Shown here: piece after piece, positions 16,180 to 24,679 of the stretch
Numbering within the stretch: the first letter of the stretch is position 1
Layout: each line of letters opens with the position of its first letter
Source of the DNA: Bacillus xiamenensis
Lineage (GTDB): Bacteria; Bacillota; Bacilli; Bacillales; Bacillaceae
NCBI RefSeq assembly: GCF_000300535.1
Contig: NZ_AMSH01000039.1
Span: 1 to 32,288 of the forward strand
DNA: 32,288 nucleotides
Direction: 5' to 3'
Program-made: the position numbers and the translations under genes
Notes under the pieces: generated by a model
The model's input: the letters and a program-made list of their open reading frames with translations, nothing else
The model's database searches: none
Told to the model about the DNA's origin: nothing

Positions 16180-18249
16180 ATGGCGGATGTCTCTTATCGG
16201 CTCGGAATAGACATAGGTGGAACATTTACTGATTTATCGCTGATGAATGAAGCAACAGGGGAGCTGACTGAACTCAAGACACCTACAGTGACAGATGACC
16301 CAGCTCAAGGAATTATCAATGGGCTGAATCTTCTAAAAGAAAGAGGTGTCGATTTATCCAAAATCCAATATCTTGTACACGGGATGACAATAGGTCTTAA
16401 TACATTATTGCAGAGAAAGGGAGCAGATTTAGCCCTTTTTGTGACGGAAGGTTTTCAAGATATTTTGTCATTACAGCGTTTACGTCTACCCATCCCTTAT
16501 GATTTCAATTCTCGATTGCCAGAACCATTGATACCACGGAAGCATGTATATCCAATTTCTGAAAGGTTGATACACGATGGTTCGATCAAAAAACCTCTCC
16601 ATCTGCAGCAATTAGATGATGCTGTCCAGCAGGTCATGTCTAAAAAGCTAGCAGGTATTGTCATTTCTTTTTTACATAGTTATCAAAATCCAGTTCATGA
16701 ATTACAAGCAAAAGCCTATATCAATCACCATTACCCGCAGTTAGAAGTCCTGACTTCATCTGAACTATGGCCCCAAATGAGGGAATATGAGCGGACAGTG
16801 ATGTCTGTTGTTAATTTGTACATTCAACCAAAGGTGAAACAGTATTTACAAACCTTGAAAAGTCGCTTGAAACAAGAAGGTGTACCAATTTCTCCATACA
16901 TTACCCAATCAAATGGTGGGTTAATGGATGCAGAAAGTGCAGCCACTTCACCCGTTAAAACCCTTTTTTCTGGCCCGGCAGCTGGTGTAATTGGTGCGGC
17001 GAGAATTGCAACTTCTGCAAATGAACCCAATTTAATTACGTTTGATGTTGGTGGCACAAGTGCAGATATCTCGATCATTCAAAATGGGCAGCCTACAATG
17101 GCTCAATCGAATCAGATTTCAGGATTTCCGATCATTCTTCCATCTGTTGCAATGTATTCGATAGGGGCTGGCGGAGGTTCTGTCGCATGGCTTGACCAAG
17201 GCGGGCTTCTTAAAGCAGGACCGGAATCAGTTGGCTCGCAGCCTGGACCTGCTTCGTATGGAAAGGGGAAAAAAGCTGCTTTAACCGATGCATTTCTCAT
17301 ATGCGGTTATCTCAATCAAGATCGGTTTGCCGGAGGACATTTACAATTGCGGCGGTCTGCAGCGGAAATAGCCTTTCAACCAATTGCTGATCAGCTTCAT
17401 AAAACGGTCGAACAGGCGGCTGACCAGTTGATTCAAGTGGCTGTTGCCAATATGTACACGGAACTAAGCAATGTCATGGAGCAGCAAGGATTTGATCCTA
17501 GAGATTTTAGTTTGTTGGCATTTGGCGGGGCAGGGCCTGTTGTTGCGAATTTCCTTGCGAGAGAAATTCATGCAAAAAATGTGGTCGTCCCTCCAAGTCC
17601 AGGAACATTATGTGCGCTAGGTGCACTTACAGCCGATTTTATCCATGATGCTGTGTTGTCTAAGAAAATCTGCTTACAAGACTATACGATTGACGAATTA
17701 AAACAAGATTATGAAATGCTTTCTCGCAAAGCAACGGATTGGTTCAGCCAGCAAAACATTCAACATATCAAACAAACGTCCATTTTGTTATTAGCAGATG
17801 CCCGCTATCAAGGACAGGCATTTGAGATTGAATTGCCATTATCGGTGGAGTGGCTAAAGCAGGAACAAGACGTCTATCACCTGATTGAAGCTTTCCACAA
17901 CCTGCATGAGCGTCAATATGGCCATAGAGATGATCTGGCGAACATTGAATTTACTCATTTGCGAGTTCGGGTTATAGGTGAAACGCCTCCACTGCCTTTT
18001 TCTCCTGGTGATGAAAGCAGCGGACAGCCTTTAATACCACAATCATACAGACGAATCTTTATAGAAGAAAAAGAGTACGAAGCATCTGTTTACAATCGGA
18101 GTACTTTGTCATTAGGTGCTGTTGTGAAAGGACCTGCCATCATTGAGCAAGATGATACGACAACATTGATTTTGCCAAAATGGTCCGGCAACATAGACCA
18201 TTCAGGAAACTTAGTGATTTCTAGGGAGGCAGTTTTACATGAGAACTGA
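16180..18249 (+). CDS. hyuA: Hydantoinase/oxoprolinase family subunit A (HyuA-like)
   Basis: This 689-residue ATP-binding subunit belongs to the hydantoinase A / 5-oxoprolinase N-terminal family. The actin-like fold's phosphate loop DIGGTFTD is at residues 11-18; HGMTIGLNTLLQRKGA, FSGPAAGVIGAARIA and the second phosphate motif FDVGGTSADIS follow. A late LLAFGGAGP belongs to the same family. Such subunits phosphorylate a cyclic amide or carbonyl substrate so that the B subunit can open or carboxylate it. Relatives act on N-methylhydantoin, 5-oxoproline, caprolactam, acetone and acetophenone, so the substrate cannot be fixed. It heads a six-gene operon, and its 3' end overlaps hyuB by 11 nt. 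Confidence 0.9.
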   Translation: MADVSYRLGIDIGGTFTDLSLMNEATGELTELKTPTVTDDPAQGIINGLNLLKERGVDLSKIQYLVHGMTIGLNTLLQRKGADLALFVTEGFQDILSLQRLRLPIPYDFNSRLPEPLIPRKHVYPISERLIHDGSIKKPLHLQQLDDAVQQVMSKKLAGIVISFLHSYQNPVHELQAKAYINHHYPQLEVLTSSELWPQMREYERTVMSVVNLYIQPKVKQYLQTLKSRLKQEGVPISPYITQSNGGLMDAESAATSPVKTLFSGPAAGVIGAARIATSANEPNLITFDVGGTSADISIIQNGQPTMAQSNQISGFPIILPSVAMYSIGAGGGSVAWLDQGGLLKAGPESVGSQPGPASYGKGKKAALTDAFLICGYLNQDRFAGGHLQLRRSAAEIAFQPIADQLHKTVEQAADQLIQVAVANMYTELSNVMEQQGFDPRDFSLLAFGGAGPVVANFLAREIHAKNVVVPPSPGTLCALGALTADFIHDAVLSKKICLQDYTIDELKQDYEMLSRKATDWFSQQNIQHIKQTSILLLADARYQGQAFEIELPLSVEWLKQEQDVYHLIEAFHNLHERQYGHRDDLANIEFTHLRVRVIGETPPLPFSPGDESSGQPLIPQSYRRIFIEEKEYEASVYNRSTLSLGAVVKGPAIIEQDDTTTLILPKWSGNIDHSGNLVISREAVLHEN

Positions 18250-20224
18250 TCCAGCAAAGCTTGAGATGATGCGCAGTTATTTTAATGCGATTGCATCAGG
18301 TATGGGACATGTCATTGAGCGGACGTCATTTACGACATTTGTAAAAGAATCTGCTGATTTTGCGACAGCATTAGCCACGCCTTCTGGAGATTTCTTTGTC
18401 TATCCGAAGACAGTCGGTGTGACGATCTTTTTAGGGCTGAGTCTCAAAAAGGCGATTGAAGAAAGCGGACCGATGCAGCCTGGAGATATTATCATCACAA
18501 ATGATCCTTATACTACAGACGGTTTAGCGACTCATCTGCCAGATGTTCATATCATAAAACCTATTTTTATAGAAGATGAAATTGTGAGCTATGCTTGGTC
18601 TTTTGTCCATGTAAGTGATGTTGGGGGCCTTGTGCCTTCAAGTATTTCTCCGACTGCAACCGATGTTCATCAAGAAGGATTAAGAATTCCGCCAGTGAAA
18701 ATTTATGAAGGCGGAAAAGAGAATCAGGTGGTTCGGACTTTTTTAAGAGCCAACAGCCGGGCCAGTCATTTAAATGATGGGGATATCAATGCGATGATTG
18801 CAGCAGTCAATACAGCAGATGTTCGATTAAAAGAAATGATTGAGAAATTTGGAAAGAACGAAGTGAAACAAGGAATGATGGACCTGCTCAAGCAAGCCGA
18901 AGATCGTGCAGGAAAAGTAATTGAAGCCATTCCAGATGGAACGAGTGAATTTGCCGATTACTTAGATGATGATATGATTTCTGACGTGCCGATCCGATTA
19001 AAAATCAAGCTGACGGTCAAAGGGAAACAGCTGACACTGGATTTCTCAGAGTGTGACCCGCAAGTAAAGACGGCCTTTAATCTTGTCACCAATGGTCAAA
19101 AGCATTCCTTTTTATATCAAGGATTAATTAATTACATTATTAGCAAAGATCCATTTATTCCGATTAATGGTGGTATTACGTATCCGATAAACGTGATTTC
19201 TCCTAAAGGAACGCTTGTGCATCCAGAGTATCCAGCTTCTGTCGGTATTCGGCATTCCATTACAATGAGGCTGTACAATGTCGTGCTAGGAGCTATTGGC
19301 AAGCTGTTGCCTGAGGCAGTGCCAGCAGCAGGTGCAGGTCAATCTGCCATTGTTGTTCTCTCTGTTCCTGATGATCAAACAGGAGGCAGGAAAATGTCTG
19401 TTGTCGAACCGTTAGGCGGAGGCGGTGGTGCTCAAAAAGGGACGGATGGAGTAGATGGCATTGATCATTCGTCAGGCTTTTTAAAGAATACACCGATTGA
19501 GAGCTTGGAACAGCATATTGATATCCATGTACACCGATATGAGCTGCTGCCGAACACAGGTGGAGCGGGGGAATATAGAGGAGGACATGCAATTGGCTTA
19601 GCATTTGAAATGATCAAGCCTGAATCTATGGTGACAGCACGAGGAATGGAACGAATGAAGTTTCAGCCTTGGGGATTAATGGGCGGCAAAGCAGGAGCAG
19701 TTGGTGAGGTAAAACTGACCAAACCAAATGGGGAAAAACAAGACCAGCCAAAAATTGATGTCATGCGACTTGAAAAAGGCGATATTGTTCAATTGATTTC
19801 ACCAAGCGGAGGCGGCTGGGGGAATCCATTTGCTAGGAAGAAAGAAAAAGTCCTTCAGGAAGTGGAAGCAGGGCTTTTAAGTGAAGAAAGAGCACTGCAG
19901 CAATATGGCGTCAAAGTCTATCTAGACCATAATGAATGGAAGATCGACGAAGAGCAGACCAGCAGGCTTCGCGAAAGGGTGAATGATGCCGAGGCTGCCT
20001 TATGGGATTTTGGAGAGCAAAGAGCAGTTTATGAGAAGGTATGGACGGACGAAGCCAGCAGTGAGCTTGCTGTGCAGCTACGTTCATACCCAGCGAATGA
20101 ACGTACGCACTATAAACATGCGGTTCACTCCCATTTCAGTCATAGACATGAACCGTTAACAAAGATGGATATTATTCAGGCACTTCGTCAATTGAACCAA
20201 CAAAAAGGGGGAAATGAATCATGA
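18239..20224 (+). CDS. hyuB: Hydantoinase/oxoprolinase family subunit B (HyuB-like)
   Basis: The 661-residue partner of HyuA belongs to the hydantoinase B / 5-oxoprolinase C-terminal family. Signature blocks are NDPYTTDGLATHLPDVHI near residue 90, PLGGGGGAQKG in the middle, GGAGEYRGGHAIGLAFEM, and SPSGGGWGNPF near residue 525. In this family subunit B completes hydrolysis of the phosphorylated intermediate. GGGAGG lies inside the end of hyuA at correct spacing, and the stop overlaps the next start as ATGA, so translation of the operon is coupled. No separate carbamoylase or racemase gene is present. Confidence 0.9.
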   Translation: MRTDPAKLEMMRSYFNAIASGMGHVIERTSFTTFVKESADFATALATPSGDFFVYPKTVGVTIFLGLSLKKAIEESGPMQPGDIIITNDPYTTDGLATHLPDVHIIKPIFIEDEIVSYAWSFVHVSDVGGLVPSSISPTATDVHQEGLRIPPVKIYEGGKENQVVRTFLRANSRASHLNDGDINAMIAAVNTADVRLKEMIEKFGKNEVKQGMMDLLKQAEDRAGKVIEAIPDGTSEFADYLDDDMISDVPIRLKIKLTVKGKQLTLDFSECDPQVKTAFNLVTNGQKHSFLYQGLINYIISKDPFIPINGGITYPINVISPKGTLVHPEYPASVGIRHSITMRLYNVVLGAIGKLLPEAVPAAGAGQSAIVVLSVPDDQTGGRKMSVVEPLGGGGGAQKGTDGVDGIDHSSGFLKNTPIESLEQHIDIHVHRYELLPNTGGAGEYRGGHAIGLAFEMIKPESMVTARGMERMKFQPWGLMGGKAGAVGEVKLTKPNGEKQDQPKIDVMRLEKGDIVQLISPSGGGWGNPFARKKEKVLQEVEAGLLSEERALQQYGVKVYLDHNEWKIDEEQTSRLRERVNDAEAALWDFGEQRAVYEKVWTDEASSELAVQLRSYPANERTHYKHAVHSHFSHRHEPLTKMDIIQALRQLNQQKGGNES

Positions 20225-21306
20225 ACAGAAGATTAATCACTATATTTGCAGGGATTTTATCAATGGTTTTACTGCTGGCGGCATGCGGTGGGAACGGGCA
20301 GGATCAAAGTAAACAACAGCAAACTGTGATCGTTGGTGTCTATGGCGGGGATTGGGAAAAGAATATCAAGCCAATCCTTGAAAAATTTGAAAAAGATACA
20401 GGAATTAAAGTTCAAACGGTCTCTGGAGCAGATTCTGAATGGTTTACAAAATTAAAAGCATCAAATGGTAAGAATCCACCGTATGATCTGCTTATTTTAC
20501 AGCCTGATACGATTCAAAGAGGGATTGCAGCAAACGTTCTTTCGCCTATTGACGAAAATAAAGCACCGAATGTGAAGAAGCTTTATCGTTCTGTTCAAAA
20601 GAAACTCACTGTTGATGGAAAACAATATGCAGCAGGCTTTAGTATGGGGCAGCTAGGGATCGCTTATAGAAAAGACCTTGTCAAGCAGGAACCGAACAGC
20701 TGGACAGACCTATGGAGCAATCAGCTGAAAGGGAAGATAGCTATTTCTTCTCCGACCTATGCAGCTGGCTTGCAATTTTTCTCTGCACTTGTCCACGCTC
20801 AAGGAGGGACAGAATCAAACCCGAAGGATATTGATAAAGCATTTAAAAGTCTAGCACAATTAAAAGGGCATGTAGCTGCTTTTCCAGATAACCCAGGGTC
20901 TATTCAAACGTTGTTAGAACGTGGTGACGTTACGGCAGTTCCGTATTGGGATGGTCGAGCATTTGCACTTGAAGAAGAAGGAATGAATATTGGGTTCTCT
21001 TATCCGAAAGAAGGCGCTGTAGCAGCTGTAGCGAGCTGGGCGTTAACGAAGGGAAGTCAGCATGAGGACGCGGCTTATAAGCTATTAAACTACTTAAGTG
21101 GAGAAGAAGCTCAGGAGGTTTTCTCTGAAAAATCTTACTATGGCATGTCGAATTCTGATGTGAAATATGGGGACAAGATTAAGGGGAAAGTGAAGGTTGG
21201 CGAGAATTATTATAGCAAGCTGACTTGGGTAGATTACGAAACAGCGACTTCGGAGCTTGGTCAGTGGACAAATCGCTGGAACGAAGTTTTAGGTGGAGGA
21301 AAATAG
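20221..21306 (+). CDS. ABC transporter substrate-binding lipoprotein (PotD/PotF-like)
   Basis: The 361-residue extracellular binder has a signal peptide ending in the lipobox LLAAC (lipidated Cys22), followed by VIVGVYGGDWEKNIKPILEKFEKDTGIKV, typical of the spermidine/putrescine, opine and thiamine-like binder cluster. PYDLLILQPDTIQRGIA and AVPYWDGRAFALEEEG line the ligand cleft by family analogy. It is coupled to hyuB by a 4-bp ATGA overlap, so binder and enzyme are made together. Polyamine transport itself is not implied; the partner enzymes suggest a cyclic amide or hydantoin-type ligand. Confidence 0.87.
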   Translation: MNRRLITIFAGILSMVLLLAACGGNGQDQSKQQQTVIVGVYGGDWEKNIKPILEKFEKDTGIKVQTVSGADSEWFTKLKASNGKNPPYDLLILQPDTIQRGIAANVLSPIDENKAPNVKKLYRSVQKKLTVDGKQYAAGFSMGQLGIAYRKDLVKQEPNSWTDLWSNQLKGKIAISSPTYAAGLQFFSALVHAQGGTESNPKDIDKAFKSLAQLKGHVAAFPDNPGSIQTLLERGDVTAVPYWDGRAFALEEEGMNIGFSYPKEGAVAAVASWALTKGSQHEDAAYKLLNYLSGEEAQEVFSEKSYYGMSNSDVKYGDKIKGKVKVGENYYSKLTWVDYETATSELGQWTNRWNEVLGGGK

Positions 21307-21314
21307 GTGATCGC

Positions 21315-22406
21315 ATGAGTGGAATCAATTTAGAACATATCAGCCAGCATTTCGGCGAACAGATTGCTCTTCGTGATGTCAGTCTTACGGTGAAAGAGGG
21401 AGAGTTTTTCTCCCTTCTTGGTCCTAGTGGCTGTGGAAAATCAACTTTACTCAATATCATTGGCGGGTTTTTAGAACCGACAAAAGGCGTCGTCTATATT
21501 GGTGATCAGGATGTGACGACTTTACCGCCTTATCAAAGGAAAACAGGCATGGTGTTTCAAAGCTATGCACTTTTCCCACATCTCACCGTATTTGATAATG
21601 TGGCATACGGGTTAAAGGTTCAAAAGAAAAAGAAGGCGGAAATCAAGCAAAAGGTCATGGAGAGTTTGTCGCTTGTTCAATTAGACTCGTTTGCCAAACG
21701 TATGCCGCACCAATTAAGTGGTGGTCAGCAGCAGCGGGTGGCAATTGCCCGGGCGCTTGCCATTCAGCCGTCCGTTCTCCTTCTGGATGAACCGCTTAGT
21801 AACCTAGATGCAAAGCTAAGAAAAAATATGCAGTCGGAGCTTCGAAATATTCAACGAAATGTAGGAATTACGACCATTCTCGTGACTCATGATCAGGAAG
21901 AAGCTTTAAGTCTCTCAGACCGAATTGGGATATTAGGTGAGGGAAGAATTCAGCAGATTGGGACGCCTTTAGAGGTATATCGCCAGCCAAATAATCGATT
22001 TGTCGCTGAATTTATCGGGCAGGTCAATCTATTTGAGGCGGAGTATGATGAAGCTAGTTCCACGTATATTGTTCCACATTTCACTCAGTCAAACGGGCAG
22101 CCTGTCCAGTTGAAGGCTGAGGGGGATAAAGAGAAGAGAAAGAAGCATTTACTCATGCTGCGTCCTGAGAGAATCAGCATATCTTCTGTGCGGGAGGAAG
22201 CTCAGCCAAACCATGTCACAGGGGTTTTAGCGGATGTTAGTTATATCGGGCACTCTTTACGTTTGGTTGTGCGGCTTGATAAAGGTGAAATCATTGTCCA
22301 TGCATCAGATGCAGCATTTCCTCATCTGCCTGAAGTTGGAGAAACCGTGCATATTCATTGGCAGCCTGAAGATATCGTGTTCTTAGATTCGAAGGTGCAT
22401 ACGTGA
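21315..22406 (+). CDS. ABC transporter ATP-binding protein (PotA-like)
   Basis: This 363-residue ATPase has Walker A GPSGCGKST (residues 36-44), Q-loop MVFQSYALFPHLTVFDNV, signature LSGGQQQR (134-141), Walker B LLLDE (155-159) with the D-loop SNLD, and the H-loop in VTHDQEEA. A C-terminal TOBE-type regulatory region starts around residue 280. The ATG at 21315 is chosen over a longer frame because the latter would lie inside the binder gene, and AGGTGATC, matching the extended anti-Shine-Dalgarno, lies just upstream. It powers the two permeases that follow. Confidence 0.92.
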   Translation: MSGINLEHISQHFGEQIALRDVSLTVKEGEFFSLLGPSGCGKSTLLNIIGGFLEPTKGVVYIGDQDVTTLPPYQRKTGMVFQSYALFPHLTVFDNVAYGLKVQKKKKAEIKQKVMESLSLVQLDSFAKRMPHQLSGGQQQRVAIARALAIQPSVLLLDEPLSNLDAKLRKNMQSELRNIQRNVGITTILVTHDQEEALSLSDRIGILGEGRIQQIGTPLEVYRQPNNRFVAEFIGQVNLFEAEYDEASSTYIVPHFTQSNGQPVQLKAEGDKEKRKKHLLMLRPERISISSVREEAQPNHVTGVLADVSYIGHSLRLVVRLDKGEIIVHASDAAFPHLPEVGETVHIHWQPEDIVFLDSKVHT

Positions 22407-23275
22407 TGCGAATCAAAAAAAAGAATCAACGATTCCATTGGTTTATGCTGCTGCCAGCTTGTTTGTTTCTGGTTGTATTCCTTCTTGCTCCGCTTGTGAT
22501 GATGCTTGTCCTTAGTTTTCGTGATGTTGATTCGATGATGAATACATTACAAACCTATAGTTTGTCTCAATATATACATGTGTTTACGACAGATGCATAT
22601 GTGAAAGCAATTGGAAGTACAGTATGGGTGGCACTACAGACAACGGTGATTTGTTTATTGATGGCATATCCCGCAGCTTATGTGCTAGTCAAGGCACCTA
22701 ACCCACGACTGCGAGCATTTTTCTATATCTTACTTGTATCGCCGCTTTTGACAAGTGTTGTCATTCGGACATTTGCATGGATCGTTCTTCTCTCCCAAAA
22801 TGGCCTGATCAATGGCATGTTATTAGATTTACATGTGATTAAGCAGCCGTTATCGATGCTGTGGAATATGAATGCGGTGATTATTGCGTATGTTCAAGTG
22901 ATGCTTCCTTTTGCGGTACTGCCTATTGCAACGAGCTTAACCGATATGGATCGTCATTTAAGGCCGGCTTCTATGAGTCTTGGGGCAGGACGTATCCGGA
23001 CTTTTTTACATGTGACTTTACCACTGACCATTCCAGGAATGATCACTGGAGCCATTATTGTCTTCTCATTAGCAGCTGGGAGCTATATTACCCCGCTGTT
23101 AGTCGGCGGACGGATGCAGCCGCTGCTGCCTCTGTCTATTTATCAGCAGGTCATGCAGGTATATAACTTGCCTCTTGCAGCGGCTATGTCCTTTACGTTA
23201 TTGGTTTGTGTACTCGCGGTGGTTAGTCTATTAAGCTATCTATTGAAGCGTTGGGAGGCGAGGATGCATGCGTAA
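22406..23275 (+). CDS. ABC transporter permease (PotB-like)
   Basis: The 289-residue membrane protein has about six helices and a binding-protein-dependent transport domain. The ATPase-contact loop is seen as DRHLRPASMSLGAGRIRTFLHVTLPLTIPG, the EAA-type motif. The start may be ATG at 22406, overlapping the ATPase stop as TGATG, or GTG at 22403 three bases earlier; both are translationally coupled. It overlaps the next permease gene by 8 nt. Confidence 0.9.
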   Translation: MRIKKKNQRFHWFMLLPACLFLVVFLLAPLVMMLVLSFRDVDSMMNTLQTYSLSQYIHVFTTDAYVKAIGSTVWVALQTTVICLLMAYPAAYVLVKAPNPRLRAFFYILLVSPLLTSVVIRTFAWIVLLSQNGLINGMLLDLHVIKQPLSMLWNMNAVIIAYVQVMLPFAVLPIATSLTDMDRHLRPASMSLGAGRIRTFLHVTLPLTIPGMITGAIIVFSLAAGSYITPLLVGGRMQPLLPLSIYQQVMQVYNLPLAAAMSFTLLVCVLAVVSLLSYLLKRWEARMHA

Positions 23276-24071
23276 AAAGTCAGTAGGAGACCGCTTGCTT
23301 TCGATCCTGATTTGGACCTCTGGCTTACTGGTGTATCTTTTTTTAACTATACCTGTTCTTGTCATTGTCCTTTCTGCTTTTAGTCCGAATGCCTTTCCTG
23401 AATTTCCGCCGACTTCGTTCTCTGTTCGTTGGTTTCATGAGGTCGTGTCAAACCCGGAATGGATGGAATCTTTGCGCATCAGTGTGATTCTGCTAGTGAT
23501 TGTGACGCCGCTTACCGTTCTTTTAGGAACGATGGCTTCTTATGCTTTAGCGAGGCTTTCTTTTAAGGGGAAGGAGGCTATTCAAGCCTTTATTTTGTCG
23601 CCTCTCATGATTCCTCAGGTCGTACTAGGGATTGCTATGCTTTATTTGTTTACGGCTATGGGCTTTACAGGGTCTTTGTGGGCGCTAGTCATTGGTCACG
23701 TCATCATTGGTTTTCCTTATGTGGTTCGAACGGTGGGGGTCAGTGTGTCAAATCTTGATCCACGTCTCGAGCTAGCTTCTATGAATCTTGGTGCAGGGCC
23801 AATACGCACATTCTTTCGCGTCACGCTGCCTTTGATCAAGCCAGGAATCATCGCAGGCGGGGTGTTTTCAGCTGTTACGTCATTTGGGGAAATATCGATT
23901 AGTTTATTCGTCTCTTCTCCCCAAACCATTACGATTCCAGTGAGGACGTTTAATTATATTGAGCAAACCTTTGATCCTAGTGTCAATGCGATATCTGTCA
24001 TATTTATTATCATTTCTATCATTGCGTTGCTAATTATTGAGAAAACGATTGGCTTGTCTAAGGTGATGTAA
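23268..24071 (+). CDS. ABC transporter permease (PotC-like)
   Basis: This 267-residue second permease of the importer has about six helices, with the EAA-type loop DPRLELASMNLGAGPIRTFFRVTLPLIKPG. SAFSPNAFPEFPPTSFSVRWF near the N terminus is typical of PotC-like proteins. It is the last gene of the operon; a strong terminator follows 12 bp after the stop. Confidence 0.9.
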   Translation: MRKKSVGDRLLSILIWTSGLLVYLFLTIPVLVIVLSAFSPNAFPEFPPTSFSVRWFHEVVSNPEWMESLRISVILLVIVTPLTVLLGTMASYALARLSFKGKEAIQAFILSPLMIPQVVLGIAMLYLFTAMGFTGSLWALVIGHVIIGFPYVVRTVGVSVSNLDPRLELASMNLGAGPIRTFFRVTLPLIKPGIIAGGVFSAVTSFGEISISLFVSSPQTITIPVRTFNYIEQTFDPSVNAISVIFIIISIIALLIIEKTIGLSKVM

Positions 24072-24082
24072 ATATAATGAAG

Positions 24083-24122
24083 AAACAAGGAGCTGTCATT
24101 TGAAATGGCAGCTCCTTGTTTT
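24083..24122 (+). terminator. Intrinsic terminator of the hyu-ABC operon
   Basis: A 19-bp stem (24083-24101 with 24104-24122, core CAAGGAGCTG/CAGCTCCTTG, one T-G wobble) has a very short loop and is followed by a T-rich tract. It insulates the operon from the srfA regulatory region. Confidence 0.93.
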
Positions 24123-24217
24123 GTTGTTTTTATGGTAAAAATATTCAGAGTTTTAGGGAATATAGTTCTTAAGGTTTAAGAAAATGCGGAGCACGAGAGG
24201 AGACCTCTCTCCTACAT

Positions 24218-24386
24218 TTTCGGTCATATTTGCAAAAATTAAGGGGAAACATGAAATTTTTGCGGTATTTTGTCATTTATTTTCGGTGAAGCGCAACTAT
24301 TATTAGTTAATTTCGGTAAATATCGTAAATTATGATGTGATTCCTTCGGTATAACGCATGAATCTTTACACCCATTTTTCGGTGAA
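24218..24386 (+). promoter_or_regulatory. Array of ComA-box-like TTYCGGT elements upstream of srfAA
   Basis: Six half sites occur at 24218, 24260 (TTGCGG), 24281, 24311, 24334 (CTTCGG) and 24377, the others being TTTCGG. Successive distances are 42, 21, 30, 23 and 43 bp, close to multiples of the helical turn. The site at 24281 is a nearly full dyad, TTTCGGTGAAGCGCAA, against the ComA consensus TTGCGG-N4-CCGCAA (10 of 12). The site at 24334 (CTTCGG-TATA-ACGCAT) matches both halves partly. A -10-like TATAAA (24403-24408) follows with no good -35, as for an activator-dependent promoter. In B. subtilis phosphorylated ComA activates srfA. Between the upstream terminator and this array lies only a short GAGAGG/CCTCTC inverted repeat (24195-24209). 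Confidence 0.55.
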
Positions 24387-24447
24387 AAAAACAATATTTT
24401 CATATAAAGTGTACGTAAATAGAAAATATCTAAAAGAAAAGAAGAAA

Positions 24448-24535
24448 AAGGCAAATCTATGGAAACATAGAGACGCAAAGCCATGTCCTAAGGTAAATGT
24501 TTCTTTTTTTGCTATGGTCGGCAGGCTACCGAATC
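24448..24535 (+). promoter_or_regulatory. Cyclic-di-GMP-I (GEMM) riboswitch in the srfAA leader
   Basis: The leader RNA contains the GEMM aptamer core. GGCAAA (24450-24455) is followed by the P2 hairpin TCTATG-GAAA-CATAGA (24456-24471), then the invariant GACGCAAAGCC (24472-24482), identical to the V. cholerae Vc2 aptamer. The P3 arm follows: CCTAAG (24487-24492) and TATGG (24513-24517) form the classical 11-nt receptor for the GAAA tetraloop, and GTAAA/TTTGC (24493-24497 with 24508-24512) extend the stem. TCGGCAGGCTACCG closes the aptamer. An intrinsic terminator starts about 6 nt downstream. Whether ligand turns srfAA on or off is not resolved from the pairings I could see. Confidence 0.9.
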
Positions 24536-24540
24536 AAAAT

Positions 24541-24577
24541 GGGAGTCCCTCCGTTTTATTCGGGGTGGGCTCCTTTT
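24541..24577 (+). terminator. Riboswitch expression platform: intrinsic terminator before srfAA
   Basis: GGAGTCCCTCCG (24542-24553) pairs with CGGGGTGGGCTCC (24561-24573) around a TTTTATT loop, with one bulge and some G-T pairs. It is preceded by AAAAT and followed by TTTT. It lies between aptamer and coding sequence, about 100 nt before the srfAA start, so it would stop transcription unless prevented. Confidence 0.8.
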
Positions 24578-24587
24578 CTGTCATTTC

Positions 24588-24608
24588 GTCTATTTTAATG
24601 AAATAGAC
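24588..24608 (+). other. Second stem-loop in the srfAA leader
   Basis: A perfect 8-bp stem GTCTATTT/AAATAGAC with a 5-nt loop lies between the terminator and the start codon, followed by TTGGTTCTTTTG. It could be a weak back-up terminator or an mRNA-stabilising stem. Confidence 0.4.
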
Positions 24609-24679
24609 TTGGTTCTTTTGATATAGAGGGTAAAGGGGATCGTATTGGTGTAGAAAACATAGAAGAGCGGAGGATGAGA

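Noticed and set aside
20221..24071. Calling the ABC importer a spermidine/putrescine system
   Set aside because: The family resemblance is only at the cluster level; coupling to hyuAB argues for a different ligand, so no pot gene symbols were assigned.
24358..24606. An 82-codon open frame on the plus strand upstream of srfAA
   Set aside because: It runs across the riboswitch aptamer and terminator, has no ribosome binding site, and its codons are those of a structured AT-rich leader.
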